Source: Eupeodes corollae (lineage: Eukaryota > Arthropoda > Insecta > Diptera > Syrphidae). Taken from it: a stretch of DNA of 64,000 bases. A program made the translations under genes and the position numbers. This document shows positions 57,001-64,000 of this stretch, in pieces; the first letter of the stretch is position 1, and the number at the start of each line of letters is the position of its first letter. The notes beneath the pieces were generated by a model. It saw nothing but the letters and a program-made list of their open reading frames with translations, was not told the origin of the DNA and did no database searches. The stretch spans positions 146,716,645-146,780,644 of the forward strand of contig NC_079147.1 in NCBI RefSeq assembly GCF_945859685.1, given 5' to 3'.

Positions 57001-60000
57001 ATACGAAAGGAACAATAAATTAGCAGCAAAATAAAAGAATACTTTCAAAATTTTACAGCAAAAATCAATCCAAATTCGTCAGGTTAAAAAATGTGGGACG
57101 ATATAAAATCCTTATCAGCGAATAAAACATTTGTTCAAACATATGTTCAAACGCTTTAAAACAAGGTTATGAAGTTGACTGTGTATATACTGACTTTTCT
57201 AAAGCTTTTGACCAACTTAGCCACGAAATTATTTTATTTAAACTCAAAGCTCTTGGTTTCCATAATTTTTTTTGATTGGATCAAATCATACCTTGAAAAC
57301 GGGAGCGAATCGGAATACAGCTTTTTAAAATCTCGTTTTTAAAAAATCCCGAAAAAAACGTTTTATAAAAATATGAGGAATTCTTCCTCTTCATCAGTTC
57401 CTACGCTCGTTGTCAATGACACTCCTTTTGTTAGCTCTTTAGAGAAAGCTAATCTCTTTGCTAGGCAGTTCGGCGCCAATTCTACGCTGCCAGTGAGTGT
57501 TATGACTTCGCCTGTACTTGAGCGAGTTAATGATTCTATGGGACCAATTTTTTTCACACTCGTACTGTGGCAAGAGTCCTTAGAGATCTACGCTGACAAA
57601 ACCACTGCGTAAGCTTTTTCATCTGTCCTACTCCTCAGGTCGCGTTCCGAGATGATGGAAAACTGCATTTATAGAGCCCATCCCCAAAAAAGGCGAATCT
57701 TATTCACCCTCGAATTACCGACAGATTGCACTTCCGTCTCTTCTTTCCAAGGTCATGGAAACGCTGATTAATTATCAGCCCAAGAAATATCTTGAAAATC
57801 GAAAGCTTCTTAATGACCGGCAGTACGGCTTTCGAAGTAATAGGTCCACTTGTGATCTCATGGTTCATCTCACCGAAGAGTGGAGCAAATCTTCACATCG
57901 CTTTGGAAAAGTAAGATTATTGCACTTGATATTTCAAAAGCATTTGATAGGGTTTGGCATCAGGCTCACTTATCGAAAATGTGTGCTTCGGTTTTCATGA
58001 AACCCTGCTTCATTGGATTAGTAATTACCTTTCGGACCGTTCAATACAAGTAACATTAAAAATGTTGCAGAATCATTGTGTATTAATCCATCGCAGATTA
58101 TGCGTGATGTTCAAATGGTAGACATGTGCATTCAAGAGGACACAAGCGTCCACAGGCTTTTCAAAAAGCCCACCTCTGTCTATCAACTCCTACTCTCACC
58201 TCCTCGCGGTGAACATCGGGTGCCTAGTACCTCAACTGGAGATTGGGTTCTAACCCCAGTGGAAAGTTGTTGGGGGCAGCAAACGAGAGTGTTTCCACTA
58301 AGGCACCTCTCCTTATCCAGACGGCAGCGGACGAATTCTCGAGATGAAATCAATGGTGGCGTCTACAGTTCCAGTAAGGTTGAACTACTTAGTGAACACC
58401 TTATAAGGCTTCTTCGACATATTCGGAGGCAAGGCCTATAAGGAGCGGTTTATCCGCCTCCCCGTCCTTAGAGTTATACTAAGGATCTGGCCCTCCAGGT
58501 TGGGGGTTGTGCCATCGGGGTGACTTCCTGGCCACGTAAAAAATACCTTAGTTGCAAAGCACCAACGAGCCTCGGATACGGACGGATTCACTGTTGACAG
58601 CCCACGCAAACGAAATAAGGAATGTTAGGTCCCTTAAGAGACCACGTGCAGCCGAACAACTAGCGGAAGCCCTAAACTGCTGTAAGGCAATATTACCGCC
58701 ATTTAAGAAGAGCGATGTGATGGACCGGGCAAACGCAAACTAAAAGACTGCGATGTATACTACGGCGACTGCTACCGAGAACAAAGACAGCGTCTATTTG
58801 GGTGTGGATTTGTTGTTGGAACTAGACTCAGGCAAAAAGTCTTGAGTTTCAACATTGTGAGCGAGCGCATCGCGACAATCCGCGTCAAGGCTAAATTCGC
58901 CAACATTAGCCTAATATGAGCGCATGCCCCAACAGAGGAGAAAGATGAAGACACCAAAGACATATTTTTTGAGCTCATGGACAAGCCATATGAGCAGTGC
59001 CCTGGCTATGACATTAAAATTGTCTTAGGAGATTTTAATGCCAAGCTAAGAAGTGAAGACAATTGGGAGATACAGCCTGCACGACATTACCTCCGACAAC
59101 GGATTCAGGCTGATCTATTTCGCTGCGGGGCGAGACGTTCTGGTAGCTAGTACGCAGTTCACACAGGAGGACCAGAGCTGCTCGCGAGCTCTGCGAGCAG
59201 AAGATGAGAGAGGAACACCAGCTTCTTAGATGAAAAAAAAGAGAGAATGAGAAGCGCGCGATCGAGGAGATAAAGGGGTGCCACAACAGGAATGAGGTTC
59301 GCAAATGTTACCAAAAGGTTTAAAAAAAAACATCCCAAGGGTACAAGACACGAACCGAAGCCTGTAAGGACGATCAGGGGAACATCGTAGTGGAACGGCA
59401 GTCTATGTTGAGAATATGGAAAGACAACTTCTCCAAATTATATAACGGCGATGACGAACCGAATTCCGTTGTAAGGGAGATAGAACCACTCAACCTCGGC
59501 GACGCAGATCAACAATTCCGCCTACCCGACCTTGACGTGTGGGTTTCAAACAGCCACCAACAAGGAAATCCTGGTTTGATGAGGAATGTCTTCAGGCAAA
59601 TGCAGCCAAACAACAGGCACGCAAAGCGGCGCTGCATAAAAGGACGAGAGCTGCTCGTGAGCTCTATGAGCAGAAGAGGCGAGAGGAACGCCGACTTTTC
59701 AGAAGGAAAAAGAGAGGGTATGAGAAGCGTGCGGTCGAAGATGTTGAGAGGTATAAAAGCAGGAATGAGGTTCGAAAGTTTTATGAACAGGTGAAACGAA
59801 ATTCACATCAGGTACATAAACCTAGAACCGAAGGCTGCAAAGACGAAAGTGGAAACATCATAGTGGAACCGCAGTCAATGCTGAGGATATGGAAGGATCA
59901 CATCTGCAGACTGTATAACGGCGACGAAGAACTGAATTCCGCTGTCAGGCAGGATGACCTATTCGATATAGACGACGAAAGCTAACAATCCCGTCCTCCC

Positions 60001-63000
60001 GACTTAGACGAAGTACAGATTGCCATATCTAAGTTGAAGTCTAATAAAGCCGCTATAGCAGATGGCTTGAATGCCGAGCTCTTTAAAGCAGCTGGAGACA
60101 AGTTGGTTAGGAGCATGCACCAACTTATCTGTAAGATATGGTCGGAAGAAAACATGCCCGATGAATTGAACCTCAGTATTGTTTGCCCGATGCTGAAAAA
60201 AGGAGACCCTCTAAACTACACCAACTATAGAGGAATAAGTCTACTTAACATCGCCTATAAAATCTTCTCTGCCGTAATATGAGAACGTCTAAGGCCTATC
60301 GTCAACAACCTGATAGGTCCTTATCAGTGTGGTTTTAGACCAGGAAAGTCCACAGTTGATCAAATATTCACATTACGGCAGATCCTGGAAAAACCCAAGA
60401 ACACCAAATCGACACCCACAATCTTTTCATCGATTTCAAGGCCGCATATGACAGCATCTACAAGGACGAGCTGTATAGAGCCATGTCTAGTTTTGGCATC
60501 CCTACAAAACTCGTCCAGGATGACCATGGAGAAATCACGCAAAGGTTAAAAACAAATTAACAGAACCTTTCGATGTCAAAAAAGGTTTTAGATAAGGTGA
60601 TGCGCTGTCATGCGACTTTTTTAACATCCCGCTTGAAAGAATAGTGCAGAGCCCACGCGTCAACACTAGAGGCACTATCTTTCAAAAGTCCGTCCAATTA
60701 CTAGCATATGCTGATGACTTGACATAATCGGAAGAACTCAGCGTGATGTCAATGGGGGTTTTGTGAGTATTGAGGCAGAGGCGGCAAAAACTGGTTTAAC
60801 GGTTATTGAGGGCAAAACAAAGTACATGCTGTCGTCAAGAAAGGACCTTCAACACCGACGTCTTGGTAGAAACGTCACCATCGAAAGATGTAACTTTGAG
60901 GTAGTCAAGGACTTCGTCTACCTAGGCTCCGCTGTAAACGCAGAAAACAACACCAGCGCTTAGATCAAACGCAGAATAACTCTTGCTAACCGCTGTTTCT
61001 TTGGACTAAGAAAGCAATTGAGTGGTAAAGTCCTCTCTCGATGGAACAAAGTGTTGCTATATAAGACCCTTATCATCCTCGTCCTGCTATACGGTGTAGA
61101 AGCATGAACTATGACAAAAGCGGAAAAAACCATGTTGGGTCCCTTCGAGAGAAAAGTTCTTCGTGTGATCTACGGTCCCGTATGCATCGAAGAGGAGTGG
61201 AGGAGAAGATAGAACGACGAGCTGTACGGGCTGTACAACGACGTAGACTTACCCAGAAGGGTAAAAGTCCAACGACGAAGATGGCTGGGTAACATAGAGC
61301 GCATGAAAACCAATGCTCCGGCCCGGAAAGTCTTTGAATCCACACACAGGACAGCATAGTAGAGGAAGACCGCGTATCAGTTGGCGCGCACAAGTGGAAG
61401 GTAACCTCACCCAACTTGGAGCCCGAAACTGGAGACATCTAGCTAGGGACCGAGCTAGGTGAAGTTTGTTGGGTGAGGCCCTAGTTCACATAGGACTGTA
61501 GCGTCACCTTAAGTAAGTAAGTAAGTTAGGAAAGATTAGCTGGAGCTCTTTCGATGTCTACTCTTTGTTTTTCTGCCAGGAATACGAATGCAGATTACTT
61601 GGAAATTCAATTTCAAAAGGCCTACAGTACCTAATCGAATTGGGGCGAGGATTGTGCCAGATTATTATTTTACTAGATATCAAACAAAGTGAAACAAAGA
61701 ATTTTACAAACAGATGATTTATTTGTGTCAAGTCACGAGACGCGTACATACAAGAACTTTGGCCTGAACTTTCATCAAAGCTCTACTAGCTTTGAGTTCT
61801 TCAGGCCTAAGAGTTAAAACGACATCCTTTTGTTCAGTTAGTAATCGAGGAAACTTTACATAAGTATATAAAGACATTTCTTATATAATCATTTTGTCTG
61901 ACTCCGGATAGCAAAGGAACTCTGTCTGAAGTCTTGAATTACTTTATATTAAGAAAATACTTTGGGAGCCTTGATTAGGCTTGTGCATTTTCAGCATGAT
62001 TTGGGATTGTTATCACATCATGTATTATTGTTGAAGGTGAAGTTCTGAAACAAAACTCTGCTGCGTAAGACAACTAAGCTGTGGACGTAGACTTCCTCAA
62101 ATGTTTTTTTTTTTTAAGTATTGTTCTTTCTGAAGATTCTTCAAATGGAACCTTTTTAAGACCACTTTCAGACACGCATTGTTTGCTTTGAAAATGTTGG
62201 CTTCATGTGAATAACGAAATTAAGGTCGAGCAAATAGATATTGTCGTTGATATTTCTATTCAATTTTGTATACATAACATAATCTAATTGATTAACATCA
62301 GTGATGGTGGAACCTAAAACCCGAATCCAAACGGCTTATTAGAGAAAGCACTTTTTATGACAAGTATTACTCTTGGAGGATGTGTCAGTTCCACTCAAAG
62401 GAACAGTTCCCGTAGAAAAAAACTTTTAGTTGGCACAGGCAGGAATTAAACCCAAGACCTCTGGCATGACTGACATAAGCAATAACCATCACTCCACGGA
62501 TACTACTTTTTCCTTAAATAGGTACTTAAAATGCTTTAATGAACTTACAGGATCCATAAAGTCCTCCAACTTCTCGGCTTCGATAAGTTCTTTAGTGGTT
62601 ATAATAGCTGATAAGTAAATTTCTGGCTTCGAATGCCGCCAATCGTGTGACAAACCACATAGTTTATACCAATGAAGTTTTATCTATTTAAATACATAAG
62701 ATTCAATATAAGTGACTGGTTGATTTAAAGTTTACAAAACAAAATACTAACCTGAAGATTCTTGGGCGTCTTGACCATTTGTAAAGTGCGCATGGGTAGC
62801 AGAATGAATCCAATAGCTTTCCTCGTTTCATTGTCGCTTAGGTTTGTTTTGTGGAAGCATTCAATTTTGATCGGACGATTATCTGTCTTCATTCTAAAAA
62901 TTATTGATAAGACAATAAAAGATGGATTTTTATTTTGTAAAACAACAAATTATTAATTTACCTTTTCAAATCATCTAACATGCATTCCCAAATGCATTTG

Positions 63001-63220
63001 CTATTGAATATTGTTACATTTTCTGAATTATGACCAATAATTTCGAATTTAACACCATTTAAAGTAGCAGTTAATATTAAATCATTGTTGTTTATATTCA
63101 AACGAATTCCTTTAAAACAATAAAATTTTCTTAAATATATTTTGGTTTTTAAATTTTCAAAATTTTAATCTTACCTTCAATAATGTGTAATACGATGCTA
63201 TATTCAGTATTATTGTCCAT
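47867..63220 (-). CDS. CEP120: CEP120-like centriolar protein, 7 exons
   Basis: Exons on the minus strand: 63220-63175, 63109-62962, 62893-62752, 62683-62549, 56522-55173, 55107-54956, 48005-47867. Every junction has GT..AG and matching phase, giving 2112 nt, 703 residues. Residues 1-157 form a C2-like domain (SIVLHIIEG..RPIKIECFHKTN..ETRKAIGFILLPMRT..WYKL) as at the CEP120 N-terminus. About 175-350 (exon 5) matches the family's second conserved C2-like region (FFLTITLKNAKHLEELV..SSLESLKDYLRR). About 435-655 is charged coiled coil; the tail is acidic. CEP120 is a daughter-centriole protein needed for centriole elongation and assembly. Shorter than the vertebrate protein (near 1000 aa). Frame intact. 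Introns 4 and 6 are 6026 and 6950 bp and packed with transposons. Confidence 0.88.
48375..48671 (-). mobile_element. tRNA-derived SINE, copy 2 (body side)
   Basis: Minus strand: B-box region GGGTTCAATCCC (about 48626-48637 reversed), then body with CGAGGAATTGACAAATCC, a T-run and a 3' end GACTGTTGCGCCACCCC followed by a TTGATT-type tail. The tRNA-like head continues beyond the inserted LINE at 52892-52925. This is the most complete SINE in the window (about 330 bp without the insertion). Confidence 0.85.
48984..50288 (+). mobile_element. DD41D (rosa-type) Tc1/mariner element, copy 3, nested in the LINE
   Basis: 1305 bp between TA at 48982-48983 and 50289-50290, with termini AAGGGTGATTTTTTTGAGG and, reversed, AACGGTAATTTTTTAAGAG. 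The flanks CTACCTATTC and CCTATAAACT join to the LINE 3' UTR sequence seen uninterrupted at 9731-9751 (opposite strand), so removing the element and one TA restores the target exactly. Confidence 0.95.
49097..50182 (+). pseudogene. DD41D transposase with one nonsense codon
   Basis: Same 361-codon frame as 41890-42975. The Trp codon before PPRSCDLT is TGA at 49943-49945, splitting the frame into 282 and about 78 codons. A Pro-to-Thr change follows in the third catalytic box (DLTTLDYFLWG). The catalytic Asp residues and the rest of the frame are kept, so inactivation is recent. The truncated product would lack the third Asp. Confidence 0.92.
50590..51433 (-). pseudogene. Jockey-like LINE ORF2, RT remainder and C-terminus
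   Basis: Two overlapping minus-strand frames. The first (51433-51059): HWKTAVVHLLLKKGKDNSNP, RSISLLPSISKVVEKIINRA, then an abrupt jump to CSEVPRLDQYLYFDRHINAA, so the palm with the YADD box is deleted. It continues VICYMALIRPMIVYGCPVWF. The second (51099-50590) carries the C-terminal domain (NDEYFESARLSGFIPPEAF; RRRTVDRRLPYSRDVM), the same C-terminus as at 9208-9516. Confidence 0.85.
51483..52850 (-). pseudogene. Jockey-like LINE ORF2, endonuclease and RT start
   Basis: An open 455-codon stretch. The APE endonuclease part begins midway (IAAYAAGAPQVTYFASELE) with FILAGDLNAKHEDWG (catalytic Asp/Asn), GSNLDLLLYDT and YDSDHCGL (catalytic Asp-His). A long helical linker follows, then the RT entry FNSIKNKKVSRC. 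The usual AxGxDG block after it is disrupted, and the frame is lost at 51483. Because the N-terminal third of the endonuclease is missing, no start codon can be assigned. Confidence 0.85.
52892..52925 (-). mobile_element. tRNA-derived SINE, copy 2 (5' head side)
   Basis: Minus strand GATGGTTAGTGCGTTGGACT, an A-box-like tRNA head (TGGTTAGTGCG) with the target duplication AGTGCGTTGGACT at the LINE junction. A second ACTAACCATC copy (reverse sense) next to it is a 14-bp local duplication or head repeat. Confidence 0.82.
53404..53475 (+). mobile_element. tRNA-derived SINE, 3' end fragment
   Basis: ACACAGGAATAGTTGAGAG and AAGTCACTAGGCCC through GAACTGTTGCGCCG, the last about 70 bp of the SINE body, followed by a T-rich tail. 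5'-truncated. Confidence 0.78.
53865..54545 (+). pseudogene. Tc3-like transposase remnant
   Basis: Plus-strand pieces: RGRTLSAEERSNITAYKD-like start near 53870 (paired-type HTH), the NLDSLDGFQSYWNDKRLQ block typical of Tc3 transposases (about 54178), MIWAAFSSNEKFEIVLVPGR, MYSEFLA, then FRFQRDDTAA (second Asp region) and a run-out near 54500. Frameshifts and stops are frequent, and the third acidic box is not clear. Inverted termini not identified. Confidence 0.75.
54956..55107 (-). CDS. CEP120: CEP120-like exon 6 (coiled coil)
   Basis: 152 nt, after TTCAAAG and before GTGAGTTG. Encodes QRQQSERFSEIEKSKNFYKQ to KLKQSGSFG, continuing the coiled coil; ends in phase 2. No ATG-initiated ORF marks it; it was found by splice sites and phase. 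Confidence 0.87.
55173..56522 (-). CDS. CEP120: CEP120-like exon 5 (central domain and coiled coil)
   Basis: 1350 nt, phase 0 at both ends, beginning KPIESSDSIYIKP after TTTTAG and ending LLDDL before GTGAGA. It includes the second conserved domain, a low-complexity polar linker (QTGAQIQSLTSRQVDQGNEQ) and the first long coiled coil (KLEEERQ/EELRKN-type heptads). Reading on into the intron gives a spurious VRVFFFLF. Confidence 0.9.
57150..57280 (+). pseudogene. LINE RT fragment
   Basis: Plus strand VDCVYTDFSKAFDQLSHEII and FKLKALGFHN, the first catalytic-Asp block of a jockey-group RT (YTDFSKAFD). About 130 bp only, cut off at a T-run. Different family from the next fragment. Confidence 0.7.
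57363..58111 (+). pseudogene. LINE RT fragment, family K copy 2
   Basis: Same family as 14046-15655: SSSSVPTLVVNDTPFVSSLE, then broken frames, and an ORF from 57755 reading ETLINYQPKKYLENRKLLND and RQYGFRSNRSTCDLMVHLTE. It supplies the RT finger segment that the first copy lacks. The catalytic FDRVWH block is shifted (LIGFGI). The RTE element at 58112 truncates it. Confidence 0.8.
59539..60282 (+). pseudogene. RTE ORF, linker and start of RT
   Basis: Two consecutive open stretches, 59539-59985 and 60034-60282, in the same frame and separated by a stop. The first is Arg/Lys/Glu-rich (SWFDEECLQANAAKQQARKA, EQKRREERRLFRRKKRGYEK), the usual RTE linker; the second has IADGLNAELFKAAGDKLVRS and GDPLNYTNYRGISLLN (RT fingers). 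It is the best-kept part of this copy. Confidence 0.82.
60290..61440 (+). pseudogene. RTE ORF, RT palm to C-terminus
   Basis: Frame changes at about 60370, 60590 and 60720. Legible blocks: LIGPYQCGFRPGKSTVDQIF, LFIDFKAAYDSI (first catalytic Asp), LLAYADDL, then VEVVKDFVYLGSAVNAENNT (60890-60960), a stop, and ITLANRCFFGLRKQLSGKVL. The 3' end is a Trp/Arg-rich domain with RPRISWRAQVE, common to RTE/BovB-type elements. Confidence 0.83.
62305..62495 (-). mobile_element. tRNA-derived SINE, copy 3 (partial)
   Basis: Minus strand: tRNA-like head GAGGTCTTGGGTTTAATTCC and TGCCTGTGCCAAC, then the body (GGGAACTGTTCC, ACAAGTAATACTTG-type variants of the consensus) up to the Gly-Ser-like AAACCCG region; the 3' third is missing. 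Inside CEP120 intron 4, same strand as the gene. Confidence 0.78.
62549..63220 (-). CDS. CEP120: CEP120-like exons 1-4 (N-terminal C2 domain)
   Basis: Four exons of 46, 148, 142 and 135 nt separated by introns of 65, 68 and 68 nt. Start ATG at 63220-63218; a first-exon peptide of 15 residues (MDNNTEYSIVLHIIE) fits the usual CEP120 beginning. Exon 4 starts IKLHWYKLCGLSHDW and ends EKLEDFMDP before GTAAGT. Phases 1, 2, 0, 0. Confidence 0.88.
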
Positions 63221-63835
63221 TAAAGAGGTTCAATATAAATTTGTTTTAGTAAAATAATAAGAGATTGTTTAAAAAATATTTTGTTTTTCTGTGTGATAAA
63301 ATTAGATGTTTTGCTTTTTTTAAGTTGAGGAATGTAAACAAATATCAAAAAAATTGTTTCTGTCATAATTCAAATTTGGATTGTCAAAATATGCTCTTTA
63401 ACGAAGGTAGTGCGCTCTGGGGGCTATGTAGAGATACATCCAAGTTAAGGGTGTGTTTCTGTTCACTGCTGTTGAACTGTCAACAATATGAACATAGCAA
63501 AATATGTTTTACGAATACAGGTTTTTAAAAAAGAGGTTTTATTTTGTTATTAAAACAAGATAAATTATTTATTCTATCATAAAGATAAAATCATGTCATT
63601 TTTAGTTGAAAATTATGTCAGCCAAATTCTTCATGACCAATCCATTCATTTGCGGATTTATGCCCTCGATAACTTCGCGAATAATATATTTAAGGTCTTG
63701 ATTCGATTGTGGAGAAGGTTGCATCTTTCTCTAAATGTGTTTAAGTACAGGATCTTTGTGAAAAATGGTGATCACCTCATTCTCAACTTGACTAATACAA
63801 AATTTACATTTTAAAAATATTTTTTGAAAGCTCCA
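63221..63835. other. Upstream region of the CEP120-like gene
   Basis: No obvious TATA or initiator close to the ATG at 63220. ORFs at 63265-63528 and 63593-63814 (+) are unrecognised; the second may partly be antisense to the 3' end of the DD41D remnant that follows. Confidence 0.4.
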
Positions 63836-63839
63836 GTTT

Positions 63840-64000
63840 TCGATATCTTTGTCTTTGAGTGCAGCGGTGGTTTGCGAATCATTCCAACAGACTTAAGACT
63901 TCAAAAAATCCCACAAAAAAAAGTCTAAAGGGATTAAGTCACACGATCTTGGTGGCGAGTTCAGGTTGCCTTCGTGCGAGATAACCATACCATGAAAACG
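63840..64000 (-). pseudogene. DD41D transposase remnant, runs off the window
   Basis: Minus-strand translation from the window edge: RFHGMVISHEGNLNSPPRSC, DLIPLDFFFVG, then a frame change into KSKV-like sequence. This is the third catalytic box (Asp in PLDF) and flanks of a DD41D transposase, similar to the remnant at 19995-20780. The N-terminal part lies beyond 64000. Confidence 0.8.

Larger units (their letters stand above)
58112..61526 (+). mobile_element. RTE-type LINE, near full length, mosaic
   Basis: About 3.4 kb from the conserved 5' end CAAATGGTAGACATG to a TAAGTAAGTAAGTAAG tail (61511-61526). Order: 5' UTR; degraded APE endonuclease (about 58620-59130: HAPTEEKDEDTKDIFFELMD read through frameshifts, DIKIVLGDFNAKL); a linker present twice in diverged form (about 59165-59535 and 59640-59990); RT (SKLKSNKAAIADGLNAELFK, YRGISLLNIAYKIFSAVI, LLAYADDL with YADD intact); C-terminal GPVCIEEEWRRR and RRWLGNIERMK. 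Many stops. RTE elements mobilise by target-primed reverse transcription. No target duplication found. Confidence 0.88.
56523..62548 (-). other. CEP120-like intron 4 (6026 bp, transposon-filled)
   Basis: Contains two LINE fragments, a near full-length RTE copy and a SINE. The stretches 56600-57100 and 61530-62300 hold nothing I can recognise. GT at 62548 and TTTTAG at 56528-56523 bound it. Confidence 0.82.

Noticed and set aside
60360..60542. Minus-strand ORF as a gene
   Set aside because: It is antisense to the RTE reverse transcriptase, like the minus-strand ORFs at 58772-59304 and 61109-61438.

Overview
The window looks like TE-rich genomic DNA of a higher fly (Diptera: Brachycera). Reasons: strong A+T bias, host introns of 65-68 nt, CATATGTA/ACATAC-type simple DNA, DD41D (rosa-type) Tc1/mariner elements, a DINE-1/Helentron-like interspersed repeat, RTE, LOA-type and jockey-type LINEs, and a GH31 glycosidase of the fly tobi/MYORG type. 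The genus cannot be fixed from sequence alone.

Only two host genes are convincing; they converge at about 47.7-47.9 kb. A secreted GH31 glycosidase (+, exons 44806-44971, 45040-46635, 47502-47689) and a CEP120-like centriole protein (-, seven exons between 63220 and 47867) have stop codons 177 bp apart. All CEP120 exon phases agree. Four of its introns are 65-68 nt; the other two are 6.0 and 6.9 kb and hold nearly all the transposons of the right-hand third.

From 1 to 44 kb is a transposon graveyard with much nesting. (i) 1-8.5 kb: RTE fragment, rosa copy 1, then a Helitron helicase (-) split by a 4083-bp Mutator-like element with an 8-bp target duplication, which itself carries a HINE-like repeat. 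(ii) 8.6-12 kb: DD41D remnant, jockey-like LINE 3' end joined to a tRNA-derived SINE, and a HINE-like repeat split by a 5'-truncated RTE. (iii) 14-18.5 kb: two head-on LINE pseudogenes. (iv) 20-27.9 kb: DD41D remnants, a LOA-type LINE and an RTE whose parts fit a single 2.3-kb inversion, and a 1.6-kb HINE-like repeat. (v) 29-44 kb: more DD41D remnants, RTE and LOA derivatives, rosa copy 2 with an uninterrupted transposase, and a hAT-like fragment.

Inside CEP120 intron 6, a jockey-like LINE sits in the tRNA-related head of a SINE with a 13-bp target duplication, and rosa copy 3 sits inside that LINE. The unoccupied version of that rosa site is present at 9743 in the other LINE copy. The two LINE copies meet SINE sequence at the same nucleotide, which points to target preference or to co-mobilisation of LINE plus SINE. 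Nine DD41D copies from several families in 64 kb, and HINE-like elements built from about 172-bp tandem units, are the other notable signals. I saw no CRISPR array, functional tRNA or rRNA gene.
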